From positions 16,382,651 to 16,446,650 of the forward strand of contig NC_080059.1 of the NCBI RefSeq assembly GCF_026212465.1: a stretch of DNA of 64,000 bases, written 5' to 3'. Shown here piece by piece: positions 47,935 to 60,000 of this stretch. The DNA is from Amaranthus tricolor (Eukaryota > Streptophyta > Magnoliopsida > Caryophyllales > Amaranthaceae). The translations under genes were made by a program, and so were the position numbers. The notes below the pieces were generated by a model. The model made no database searches. It was not told the DNA's origin and saw only the letters and a program-made list of their open reading frames with translations. How positions within the stretch are numbered: the first letter of the stretch is position 1; each line of letters opens with the position of its first letter.

Positions 47935-48836
47935 TGTTAGAAATGTTCAATAATTAAGTGAATATTTTGTAAGTCGTTTAACGTAATTAAGTGAGTATAC
48001 AAAGAAACGTTAATTTAGTTTACATTGAGTAACGTTTATGTTTTACTAGACACCAATAAACGTTATAGGACTATTATTTGATAATTGTCCGAGATTAATG
48101 TCACGAAACCTATTGGGTCACACAATATCAATGTGTAAGGCCATTTTGTGTATTTAGACCTATATTAGTCTAGATTCATATGACTAATCTAGTTGGACTA
48201 CATATTAGTCATAATCCTCCTCTGAATATAATAGTTAAATTAAGTGGTAATTAAATTATGCAACCTCTAATTTATTATGGAGGTTTTGACAGGGTTTTAT
48301 AATCTCTTGTAACCGTTAAAATATTATCAAAGAAAAATTGAATGGTTTTCAGTCAAATTCAATATTAATGCTTTTAATGAGTTTCTTCAATGACCCATTA
48401 AGCTAAATCATGAATTGGATTGCTAATAGTAATCGATCATCTTTCTATTTGGTGATTTGCACTTTCTTTATAAGTGGGAATTCATAGCCTTTCTGGAGTT
48501 ACTTGAGCATTCGTATGGTTCTATAAGAATTATAAGTAATATTGAGAATAAAATAGAGATGAAAATATAATAGTTATATACACACAAAATTTGTTTAAGA
48601 AAGGTTGTTAAACGACGTACTAGTATACGAGGTGTTACGAGACATTGTTGGTGGACTTCACTAGAGGAACTTCATTTGCGGTTCTTGTCTTGTTCTTATA
48701 TATTGCTAGTAGATTTACGCTACAAATATATAATTACTCATCTCGATATTTACTTGTTTCATTTCATGTCAATAATTGAATTTTGGGAAGGTTTTAATTT
48801 CCGCATGTTAAAAGTTAACAGTAAAAGAACTCTACT
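47935..48836 (+). repeat. 3' LTR of old copia
   Basis: About 900 bp, starting TGTTAGAAATGTTC. It is the uninterrupted copy and shows the empty target site for the solo LTR in the 5' copy. Its right edge is approximate. Confidence 0.85.
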
Positions 48837-49067
48837 ACAATTTGCATGTTGTACCGTTATTATATTAACAATTAGCAATAGAACTAAGATTGTAATAGGT
48901 TTGGTGAGTTTGAAGAAGGTGTTCATTATGTTGTAGGAATTAATTAAGCGTAATTATTATAATTTGATAAATATTGATTTAACAAAACAATAGTTAATTT
49001 GGTTATGGTGTATTTTAGAAGTGCAACATTTATTATTTATAGTGTGTTATAGACCATGAAGAGTAAT

Positions 49068-49325
49068 TAGGGACTTAAGATATCTCAAGCAGATATTTAG
49101 GATAAGTCAATTATAGGTTCATATTATGTTAAATAGGTATTTAGTAATACTCAAGTAGGCATTTAGAAACCTCAAATAGGGATTTAAGATACTTCAAGTA
49201 GACATTTAATACACCTCAAGTAGATATTTAGGATTCCTCAAATAGGATTTTAGGATATCTTACATAGACATTTAAGATATGTTAAGTAGGGTTTTAGGAC
49301 ACAACAAGTAAGGGAAAGATAATTT
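49068..49325. repeat. 22-bp minisatellite, left arm of fold-back
   Basis: About eleven degenerate units with a consensus near AGATATTTAAGATACCTCAAGT run in this orientation. The complementary unit fills 49510-50015, so the two arrays can pair as a large stem. Confidence 0.7.
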
Positions 49326-49369
49326 TATCACTAAAAATATAATTAATTTAAACTTGTAACCAATAATAG

Positions 49370-49440
49370 TCTATGTAGGAGTGGAACCTACATCTTCTAC
49401 GCAGTTGCATATTGCTCTACCAATAGAGATAGTAGAGTTA
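49370..49440 (-). other. tRNA-like remnant at hinge of fold-back
   Basis: The minus strand contains a perfect T-arm shape GTAGG-TTCCACT-CCTAC (49391-49375) and a D-arm shape CTCT-ATTGGT-AGAG (49431-49413 region), spaced as in tRNA. The anticodon arm does not pair and the acceptor pairs only partly. It is a tRNA pseudogene or the head of a tRNA-derived SINE, not a working tRNA. Confidence 0.3.
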
Positions 49441-49509
49441 AATGCCATATAACTGAATTCTATTAAAAAAAACATGATTAACAATTTACAAATGCAGTAG
49501 TAAAATATA

Positions 49510-50015
49510 CATTAGGCCTTAACCCCTGCTTGAGGTATATTAAAACCTATACTTGAGGTTCCTTAAACACCAACTAATTGGTATAATCTAAATCCCAACA
49601 CTGCATAGTGGTAACCCTATTGAACACGTTAACATATTTTTAATCCCTACTTGATATACACTTAGTAACTACTTGAGGTACCACGAACTCCTAATGACAC
49701 TTCCTCTACCCCTAATTGAGACTTCCAAAACCCTTACTCGAGTTACAGTAAACCCCTACTTAATGTCCCCTAAATACCGACTTATACTCTGAACCCCAAC
49801 ATAGCATGTTGTACAACTCTACTTGATATGCTTAAAAACCTTCCTTGATACGTTGTAAAATTCCAATTTGAGTTATTCTCAATGCCTATTTGATGCATCA
49901 TAAATGCCTACTTGATGTATACTAAATGCCTACTTAACATTTTGTGACTCTTAGTTAACTTATTCTAAATGTCTACTTGAGATATCCTAAATCCCTACCA
50001 AATAAGCGTGCAGTT
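49510..50015. repeat. 22-bp minisatellite, right arm of fold-back
   Basis: About twenty degenerate units around CCTACTTGAGGTATACTAAAT, the reverse complement of the left-arm unit, run from the CCCCTGCTTGAGG at about 49525 to AAATCCCTACCA near 50000. Confidence 0.7.
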
Positions 50016-51049
50016 ACAAAAACTTTTGATCAATTTGTATTTTTTATTTATTCTTTCTTGAAAATCATAAGGTTAATCACTAGAACATGGGCCTATTTCT
50101 TCTCTTTTGATGTTTTCTCTTCCAACGCATCCTCATTCTAATTCTGTGTTACTTATTATATTAGTAGGCAATTTGAACTGATTTTTTGATTGTTATATCA
50201 AGCTCATCAAATCTAATGCTCTTTAGGTTGTGTCAATTATGAAATCATAAATGAGAAATTTCAAAATGATAAAGTTTAACAAGTCATTTTCAAATTCTCA
50301 ACTTTAACTACTTTGAAAATAAATATAGAATTGACTCAAATCCAAAATTGAAGTTTTTTTATTTGCCAAACACTTAATTTGATCCAATGCTAGATTCCAA
50401 ATGAAATCATTGTATAAAATCTTCTATGGTGATAGGTTGGGTGAATAACACAAAGCATTTGAATCGTATAAGATGATATTTAAAGTAAGAAAAAACATGT
50501 ATATATGGAATTTAATGAAGGTATTATGATCCTAACCCAAAATTGAAATTATAATTTGTAGAATATCAGTTTAAGGAAACTATATAAGCTTTATATGGGA
50601 CAGAGGAAGTAAAAACTCCAAAGAAACATGAGATGAATATGTTTGTTAATACTTAGTCATAGCAATGATAAATAAGTGCAACAATCAACAACTCATCTAC
50701 TTGTTTGATCATGATTCATGACTGCGTCAAAGACCTTATTTCTACTCTTGATTATTCTCCAATATTATTAAACCATCAGTGATCAATTACGTGATTTATA
50801 GTCCGTAAATCATTCAAATCAAAGTCAAGTATTTTGAGTCCATATAAAATCAGTCTATTTTAAACACCTCTCCAAAAAGGATAATATGGAAAAAAATATA
50901 ACTGAGAACAAGATTATGTTTTGGCACATGACATTAGCTAAATCAAAAACCCAAAACCCACCGTAACAAAATTTATCCCTAAAAAAAGGGAAAAATTGTA
51001 TTCAAAGAAACCTATCATACAAAAAAGGGAGTATCACTCTATTCATAAA
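50016..51049. other. 3' flank of the Misato-like gene
   Basis: AT-rich; no other gene seen. It should contain the 3' untranslated region of the minus-strand gene ending at 51050, but I could not fix a polyadenylation site. Confidence 0.4.
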
Positions 51050-54000
51050 CTAATCTGAATCAGAGGATACATCAGAGTATGGATTTAGAGCCCTAACCAT
51101 ATTTGAGAGTGTCTCTCCCATGTCTTCAATCTCCTCTTTTCCAAAACCCCAGCTTTTGAGCAATTCTCCACCCAAGGCACCACGTTGAATTCCAAATTTC
51201 CGCAAGTTTTCTAGCCTGTTTGTCAAGAATGGTAAGACTGCACTGCTAGAACGCAATCTAGCTGCCATAGGGATAGAATGGACATCGAGCGAACCCTTTG
51301 CAAAAGAATCTGAACCAGAGTTGCTGAGCAGCTGACCACAACGGCCAACATTTTCCGAGAATATGGAAGGAAATGGTAAAGGTATCGGGAGAGGACAAGT
51401 TGCTGTAGACAGATGACAGAATCTAGGCCTCGATGTTGCTTGTCTATAAGCAGCATTTATAGCATATTCAACATTGGAGATAGAAGCTCGTTGTTCCCCT
51501 GTGCAGAGAAAAAGGATAAAACATAAATCAAGAGGAATACAAGTATACAACAATGCATAAAACCTTGTCTTCCTATAATTACCAAATGATTTTGATGGAT
51601 ATAGCCCGGGTTAAATCTGGATGTATGCAGCCTTACTGTCATCCATCAAACTCTAATAACTCGTTTGGTTGTTGGTATTAAACGAAGTAAATGAGAATAA
51701 TTAGTAGTGTAAATTTACATGAAATGTACAATGTCAATCCTTCCCATGGTGATGAAACTCTGATCATAAAAGAGCCTTTTATTCACAATTTTCCATTACC
51801 ACCTAATATTATCTCTCCATATGGTAATGCATTGAAATTAATTTTACAAAGATAAGATGATAGAAGTAGGCATGATTAGTGTATTTGTCAAGAGATTTTA
51901 CTTCCAATATTACACTAACTTTTCATTTTCGTTCCCACTACTTAAGTAAAAGTCTAATATGGACTTGTTTTATACTATTTTGTTGTACACCTTTCCTTAA
52001 TCTTACATTCACAAGCTCATACTCTTCATTCTCTACTACACTTAATCACACTTTCTAACTCACTCCCTAAATTTAATTCGATGCACATTATGTGTGTGCA
52101 AGTTCATACAAAAGCTACTCACCACTTAATAGTTAATACCAACAACCAAACGGTCCATAATTGTAATAAGACCAAAAGTCAAACAAAAGGGAGGTTATCA
52201 ACTATTTCCTACAAAAATAGGTAAAAAATAGTCCTCTGAAAACGAAAAGGAAAAGAATACATTACAATATCTACTCGCAAACTAACTTGGAGAATAAGAG
52301 TTGATATTTTTTGTTTTTTGGAGAGAACTATGTAATGACTAAACTGTTTTATTGCTTATTCGAACTCACTTCTATAATTTACCACTAATTTTTGCTAGTT
52401 CAACTAACTTCTAATGAAAAAAAATGATTTTATAGCTCCACTTAGAGTTGATTCTTTGATGAATTTACAAATCTATTTACTGCTATGCATTTTTTTAGAA
52501 AAATTATTGAATGTCATTTTGGCTAGTAATTAGAAGAGAGTAGTGGAAGAAAATGGAGGTATAATACGTTTTTTCAAAATGAGGAGATATAATACGTTAA
52601 AGCTGCATTTGGAGGTACCAAATCATCAGTGTGCGAGTGTCATAGAGGTTGAAGACCTCAGTATATGCGGAGACCTGTTTAGCATTTGGTAAAGTTGATA
52701 CCTACTTGCACTTTTCACTAGTTCAAGACCTCAGGATATGAGCAACAGTTACAGCCTTACAGGCTTACAGCATACCTGACTCAAGTGCTCCTTGAATCAC
52801 CAAGTGTTCAACAGACTCTACATCTTCCACATCTTCTGATATTTCTGAAGTTAATGACTTCAATTGACTCAACAGTGATTTTTCAACAGGTTCCCCTAAG
52901 CAATAAAAAAAATCACAAAAAAACAAAATAAGTAGCATGAGTTGATAAATTTACAACGAAATAAACCAGGATTGTATAAGAAATTACCAATACTGGGAGC
53001 TGGCATAGTAGCATCTAATATGGCTACCATATTCTGTCGAGGTTGGCCAGATAGCATATGCACAATGCTGTTGATATCCAAGGCACCAGAAGTAAAAGCT
53101 GAAGTTGAAGTGGGTCCGAGTGAATCCATGCGAAAGGGAAGACTGATAGTGTGTAGCGCAGCAGCATAGACTGCACTGCTGTGGTAATGCTTTTTATCAT
53201 TCACACACAGGTACATGGAAGCTTTACCTATAAAAAGAAATGTTCTGGAAAGCTTAGAAGTTCTAGTAGTGTCATGTCAGCTACAAGTTGGCACAAGTGC
53301 AAGATATCAAAACTATCCGTAAGTATCAGCACTTACTTCCTCCAAGAAAGGGTAGACCAACAGGTACAATCAGTTTGCAAAAAGAAGATAATTTTGCGAA
53401 AGAAACTGCATTATGAAGATCCCTAGAAATATTCCTTTTTTGACCAACAGAGTTCATAAAAGAGACTGGATCACGGGCGGTATAAAGCAACACAGGAGTA
53501 TTTGTGTATTCATCGGCAATGTTCTGTAGTAAATCAGCTGCGATACTGGAAAACCCTCCTGAATCATCCACCACACATTGAATGCCCTGCTAAGAAGTTG
53601 GCAAGTTTATGTACATAGGCAATCTTAAAGAGCTTCCAAGATAAACAGAGAATGCTTTCTCATATGTGAATTGAAACCAGTGCATCTCAAAATTATTATA
53701 AGTTGGCAGCGTTTTAGGCCTAAACTTAAGCATAACTTCTAGTCAAGATGATACTCCAGAAAGCTAAAGGCTCATCTGACATAGCAATAATTAAATATTA
53801 CGAATCAATGAGTTTATCCATGCTGCATGAACAGAATAATTGATACACACCAAACTTATCTTTAAGTCATTAGCTGCTTAAAAATAATAATGAAAACAAT
53901 TAAATGGAAATTTCACATTGATGAAAATAATATCTAGCAACAAAGACCTTTCCTCAACAAAATGAATACCCAAAAGGCATATGGTATGCCAAGATGTAGT

Positions 54001-57000
54001 TCTGAGCTTGTGTACGCATAGCATGCACAAGCAAGATATAGACACACTAGCTTCCACGCCTACAAGATTTTTGAGAAAGGGGAACCGGGGCCCCAATGCT
54101 CGGTTGGATACTCCCTAGTTCCTACAAGTGGGGTAGCACTTAGCAAGGATAAAGGAACACATGTGCAGAATCAGAAATACCTAATAATCAATTAATGCCA
54201 TACAAGGTAGACCAAAATGATATACAGTATCTTCTTATGGTGGAAACTAACAGGTCACAAACATAATACTTGAAAAGCAAAGATAAACTAAAGCTAAAAC
54301 TCATGAAGGCAAGACAAGACCTCCAAGATGAGATCAGAACCTATTAGGCTATTACACAAAGACAAGAATAAGACAACTTTCTACTCGAAGTTGAAATGAG
54401 AGCCCTTTGGTCCCTTTTTTTCTTTTAAAACTAACGATCAATCCTCTAAAGAAATATCACAGGGTGAAAGTTGTAGATGCAATTAGAACAATGGGTTACC
54501 TAGGTTCAGGGAAATGATAATCCATCTACATTAACCCAACAATCCAAACAAGACGATGATCAGCTAAACTTCATCCTAAAAAATGCCAATGAAAATATTA
54601 AATTCGCTATATTACCTGTGCATGATCACACTCTTCGATGAAGAAACGAAGTCTTTCAATCATATCCTCTCCTCGAGAACCTTCAGCAAATACATCCTTT
54701 CCCGCACCATAATTACTGAATGCCTCAGCATCCATCCAAAGTCCATTCAATTGATATAGACTTTGTGGATGGTAATGTACTTTTGAGAAGTCTGACCAGA
54801 ATTGGACACTGTTTTCCAAGCACTGCACTATATCATGATCTTGAAAACCATTCTTTGAATCATCATGCCTGTTTTCAATAACAATTGATTGCTTCTGCTC
54901 TTCCTCGTATAAAGATTGCAAGAATAAGTTCCTTTTATAAGGCTGAGACTGCTGGGTGGTTACACTGCCTTTCCTGAAAGACAATATTAAACATTACATG
55001 TCATTTGTCAGAGAAATGCAATTGAAACATCATATGCAAATACTATATTCATACATAAATCAATACATGTATAAAACAGGATGATTTTTTGAAGAGCACA
55101 TTTCGCACCACATGAGCAAAAACATTTAATTTTTGAAATTTATTTATTAAGATTCAAAATTGAAGTTATACTTAATAACAATAGAGGTAAAGAAAATAAA
55201 TAAATAGTTTTAAATAAAAAAGACAAAACTAAAATATAATTTGTATTAAGCATGGATTTTGTTACATTATTTGAAACCTAAAAATGTTCATACCATCAAA
55301 TCAGGTTGAAAAATGCTTTAATGTGAGTTCATATTATAATATAACCCCACTATTACTTTTCTGTTTTGTTGCTGGCATCACCACCAAAAGATTAAGTGGG
55401 ATTTCCTGCTTTTAGATCCCAAAAATTACTGAAGGATCCTCCATAATCCCAGACTCAGTAAGCACTTTAGTTCTGACATTCTATAGCAATATTTGCCATG
55501 TAGAAAGATGTAGGCAATTTCAAAACTGTTTTCTGTTTCCACGTCTTCACAATGATATTTTTGCAGCAAAAAGCCTGTTTATGGGGAAAATGCAAAGAAC
55601 ATATTCACAAAAGTCTCATGTTTCTTCATCCCTTATTTATAAACAAGTAACCAACACAAGATCATACTTTTAGATGGTCTCATAGGAAGGGAAAGAGACA
55701 AAGTAACAAGATCATACTCATTAGGAAAGTCTACCATAATTTTTCCTCTTAGCTTTTGAAAATAATATTTTGGATATGAAGAGTATTCATAAATAATATG
55801 GAGCCATAAAACTCAAAAAATCAAGAGAAGTTTCACAATTGCACTTCCTCTAGTGCAAACAAAAACACCGCAGTATTTTTCACAATGCTTGTGTAGGAAG
55901 TAGGAACAACAAAGCTATATTCTATGAGAACAAAAAATCAAATTCATAATGAACAGTATCAGATAGAATTGGATTTGTTGAAGGCTCACCAGGTGGCAAC
56001 ATGGGATGATAATTCTGGAGCATGATTATACAATGTACCATATGAACTCATTGAACCAAGGGATCCTGCATAGAGCACAAAAAAAAAAATATTAGCTTAC
56101 ATTAAATGATGCTTAATTAAATCCTTATCTGATATCGATATTGTTAATTAAATTCCTAGTTAGGTTAGTATACAATGCTAAACAAGACGAACTAATAAGG
56201 TTTAAAACAATTTTCTTTTTAGCTTTTGCTAAATTACTTTTCAAGGTATAGGAGTGAATCCAGTTGGTTACTTCCATACATTTCTTTTAGTGTGTAGCCT
56301 CAAGATTCGCAACAATTCATCTCACTATAACTAATTCTGACATTGTATATCTTTGTTGCAAAAACTAATAGGCAGATAGAATTAGGGATGGTTGTAATGA
56401 GATTTGAAGCAGAGCAATAATCATTTAGTAATTAACATTCTATAGTTGGTTGACTCCTAACAAGAAATTTCATACACAAGAAAAATGTATCGATTATAGA
56501 CTGAGAGTTGTGTTAAGCAGTTTTATAGGGCTTCACTATAAAAAGCTACCCTATGCTTTCAGTAATCAGTTGAAATTAACACTATAATATTTAGATATAA
56601 GATTTGATATACCAGACCCACTTCGGACCCTGAGATTCTCTTTACAGGCATTGGAAACCACTATGAATAAGTTCTTGAAATTATGAAGGGACTTCAAGCT
56701 CTAACAGGTCATGTACTGAAGAAGAAAATTATTCTCAGTGGAATTGAGTCTTCCATCAAGGCTCAGCAGCTCAGTAGTAGAGCAGATGAGTTTGAGGGAT
56801 GGGGTGTGAACTTACCAAATGGTATTTCATCTATATTGCAATTCCATACACTGAACCAAACTTCTGGCTAACCATATTGGACATGGCTGAAACATTCAAT
56901 TTACCGGTTCAAAGTTGTGATTACAAAATTATATTGTAAAAAACATTGACATCAGCAAGAGTCCCATAGCATTTGTTCAGATAGATCATAAAAAGACTTC

Positions 57001-60000
57001 AGAGAACACCCCAATTAAACAAATGCATTTTCACATTAGATATGCAAGCAAGGTCATAGAAATTATTGGGAGGAACACCTTGATAGTTAACCGAAACTAG
57101 CCGAGGGGTATAGGTAAGAAGACCCTGCACACACAGAAAAGGCAATAATGAGCAGCTCTCTCACGTATATATAGCCTCGATGCAAGAACAAATAAGCAGG
57201 AAAAATCTGAAGTTGTCCGACGCAATGGGAAACTAAAATCATAACAAGAACATTAAATCAAAGTTAGCCACACACCATTAAAATGGATCACACTATCTCA
57301 CGAATCTCAGAGCAACGCGTTGGTTTTGAAAACACAACTAGACATTGGCCAAAACTTCACTCACGCTGTTAAAAAAGAGTTGCCGATGCAACAAAACATT
57401 ACAAGCCTTGACAGAAATCGAATTGCCCAAAATCTTACCTAACTAATTTCCTCACTAAAGACTTAAAAGCTAACTTTTACAGAATCAATATGGTCTGATT
57501 CTTTTTTAGCTTCTGTCTTACACAATTGTTGACTCAAGAACCACCCATTAATTCAATCTTTTAATAACCAGAAAATTTTCTAATTTTCCATTAAGATAAC
57601 CAGACATTATACACAGTTGAAGAGATCATACATGAGTTTTGGCACCTAGAATAAGTAACCAAATTTAGCAAGCTGAAAGCACTCAATTTAGAGGCAATTG
57701 CTACGTTACTATAAGAGTCCCTAAAAAAGGACAGCAGTTCATTAAACGTAAATTCACAGGAGGAACAAGCAACATTGGCATTACCAGATGGTTGGGCACA
57801 GAAATTGAATTTTCATAGTTCTATTTGTTGAGAAGTCAGCATATAATACAGCCTTCTACAGAAAATTAAGGAACTTGCTCTTTGTTTACAAGTTGAAAGG
57901 CAACATTATGACAATATATTAAGTTCACTTTTATATCCTAAATCAATATATGCTCATTGAGTTTGATGCTTTACTATTCATATGATAGGACATCGATCTA
58001 GCAGATATAAACAAAGTTCGGCCTTATGACACCGTCTATAAGCTAGATAGTTACCAATAAGCCAAAAACTGGCCATCAAACTCCTATAAACCACGAAAAT
58101 GATGAGTACAGAAAGTTCAAACTGCTAAGACCTGGTGACATTAAATAATAAAAGAATCTAAGATATAATGCCTCCTCATTTATTAAACATGATCACAAAT
58201 TTAGTGCCTAAAAATGTATTTTACCTCCTGAGTCTCTCCAGTGCGATACAGCACATCCATGTTCAAGCCATGATTCTTGAAAACTGGATCAGAATCAGGG
58301 TCTCCAGCTAAGCCAAGGAGCTCATCCTTCAAAAAAAAAAGAATTAGGTCAAAATTACATCTTGTAATTCTTCCCCTTATTCTCATTCAAAGATTTCAGA
58401 AATACTCAAAATCACTAATATCGACAATTGACATCTTCCATAAAATAACTAAAGACAACAAAAATACATACATGATCATCACACAATGGATAGAGCAAAG
58501 AAAAGAAACAAAGTAAAGATAATGTCGAGATTTTGAATAACCACAGCAATATATCATTCATTGAGAACGACTAATGTCCTATTTTTCAAGCATGAATCAA
58601 CGAACAAGTCGTCAATTACATTTTGGGCATGAACAAGCTATGCTCTAGATTAACCTTAGATCTTTACTAGTTAAAAAAAGTTCCTTTTTAGTGTGGATAA
58701 ATAAAAGCAAGTTGATATGGATAAAAGTGAGACATGGAAACAAATTAGGACAATATTTCCATTTCTGAATGTTTGATTGGAACTTATATCACATGATTCG
58801 CGATTCGCTTTGAATTGTTGTACGGATTCGGGTTCGTGATTCGCTAGTTTTTAGATTTCCTGTTTGCTAGGTTGAAATGTTTAATTCGATTTTAAGTTCA
58901 TGATTTGTTTTAGTCATATTATCTCTAAAAAACATAATCTAAAAAAATATGATACTAAAACGTTGAAAGAGTAATATTATCTCTAAAAAAAGTATTGAAT
59001 TAATATACAAAATTAAAAGGGGTGTTAATTCAATACTTTTAAAGCTAAAGTCCACATGCGGAAACTTAACGCTGAAAAACATTTTAATGAGTATTGAATT
59101 AATATAAAATTAAATATTAGGTTGAAAAAGTAAACGGAGAAAAGATTGTGGGTATAATAACATAATTCTAGTGAATAATAACTTTAAAAGTAAAAAAAAT
59201 AAAAAATCTGAAATACTTCTTTCTCTCTCTTATTTAATAAAGTGAGGTAATAGTGTTTAGGAAAAAGTAAAAGTAAGGGCTATTTTGTCATTTGAGTTTT
59301 GTTTATGGTCAAGGACTTTGGGCAAATTACTTTTACTCCTTTCTCTCTGTTCTTTAAGTCTTCTGAATTTTGGGTTTGAATACATTGCTCCATCTTCTGT
59401 ATATCTTCTTCTGTAGGGGAAGCTTTAATGGCACAATTTCACCTTAATTTGTAAGTTTCGTCTTTGCTTTGTAAAAGAAAATCTCAACACAATTCTGGAT
59501 GTTGAATTTATAGATTCAGATCGTAAATCAGAGCGATTTGAGGTGCGAACGAACCCCAATTGGGGTCGATCGAATTCAATCGGGATTCGCAAGGTAAGTG
59601 AGCGAATCATGTGACTCTGGTTGGAACCAGTGCAATCCTGGTGTAAAAGAATACCATCTATTTCCATGATTTAGGCACTAGAGATAGTTGGTGTGTGTTG
59701 GAGCAAACACAACAACTCCCTCCTTTACATAGTTGATCACTTCATACTTTCCCAGAATTCTATCGCCATTCCCTATAATTGCTTTTCTTGAATCTTGAGT
59801 TTAGCAACCTATTACCCAAATTTACATTCTATTCACAATATCCATACCAAATAATCCTTGAAACTTTAAAAATACTCCACTTTGAATCACATTAAGCCCA
59901 AACAAAAACAACAACTACATCAACAAATAAATAAATTTCAGTGGTCATCCACATCAATTCTCAATAAAGGTTAAGAAACAATCATTAATGTCTATATATG

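Larger units (their letters stand above)
38566..48836 (+). mobile_element. Old Ty1-copia element with ~0.9-kb LTRs
   Basis: The 5' LTR starts TGTTAGAAATGTTC at 38566 and the 3' LTR at 47935. The two align over about 900 bp once a 2.2-kb insertion in the 5' copy is removed, with many substitutions and small indels. Internal order is a 1.6-kb leader, gag (43326-43950), protease, integrase, RT, RNase H (to about 47055), an 0.88-kb 3' leader, and a purine tract AAGTGGGAGAT before the 3' LTR. A primer-like TGATATCAG lies at 41665. Numerous stops and frameshifts show it is dead. AAGAT precedes the 5' LTR, but a matching copy exactly at the 3' edge is not evident (AAGAT occurs at 48886). Confidence 0.9.

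Noticed and set aside
48886..48890. AAGAT as the 3' target duplication of the old copia element
   Set aside because: It lies about 50 bp past the point where LTR similarity ends, so it is probably chance.
49370..49440. Functional tRNA gene
   Set aside because: The anticodon stem does not pair and the acceptor stem is mismatched, so only a tRNA-like remnant is reported.
49068..50015. CRISPR array
   Set aside because: The 22-bp units are directly adjacent and degenerate with no unique spacers, and the DNA is plant nuclear.
56683..56871. 62-codon plus-strand open frame
   Set aside because: It lies within intron 3 of the minus-strand Misato-like gene and shows no conserved motif.
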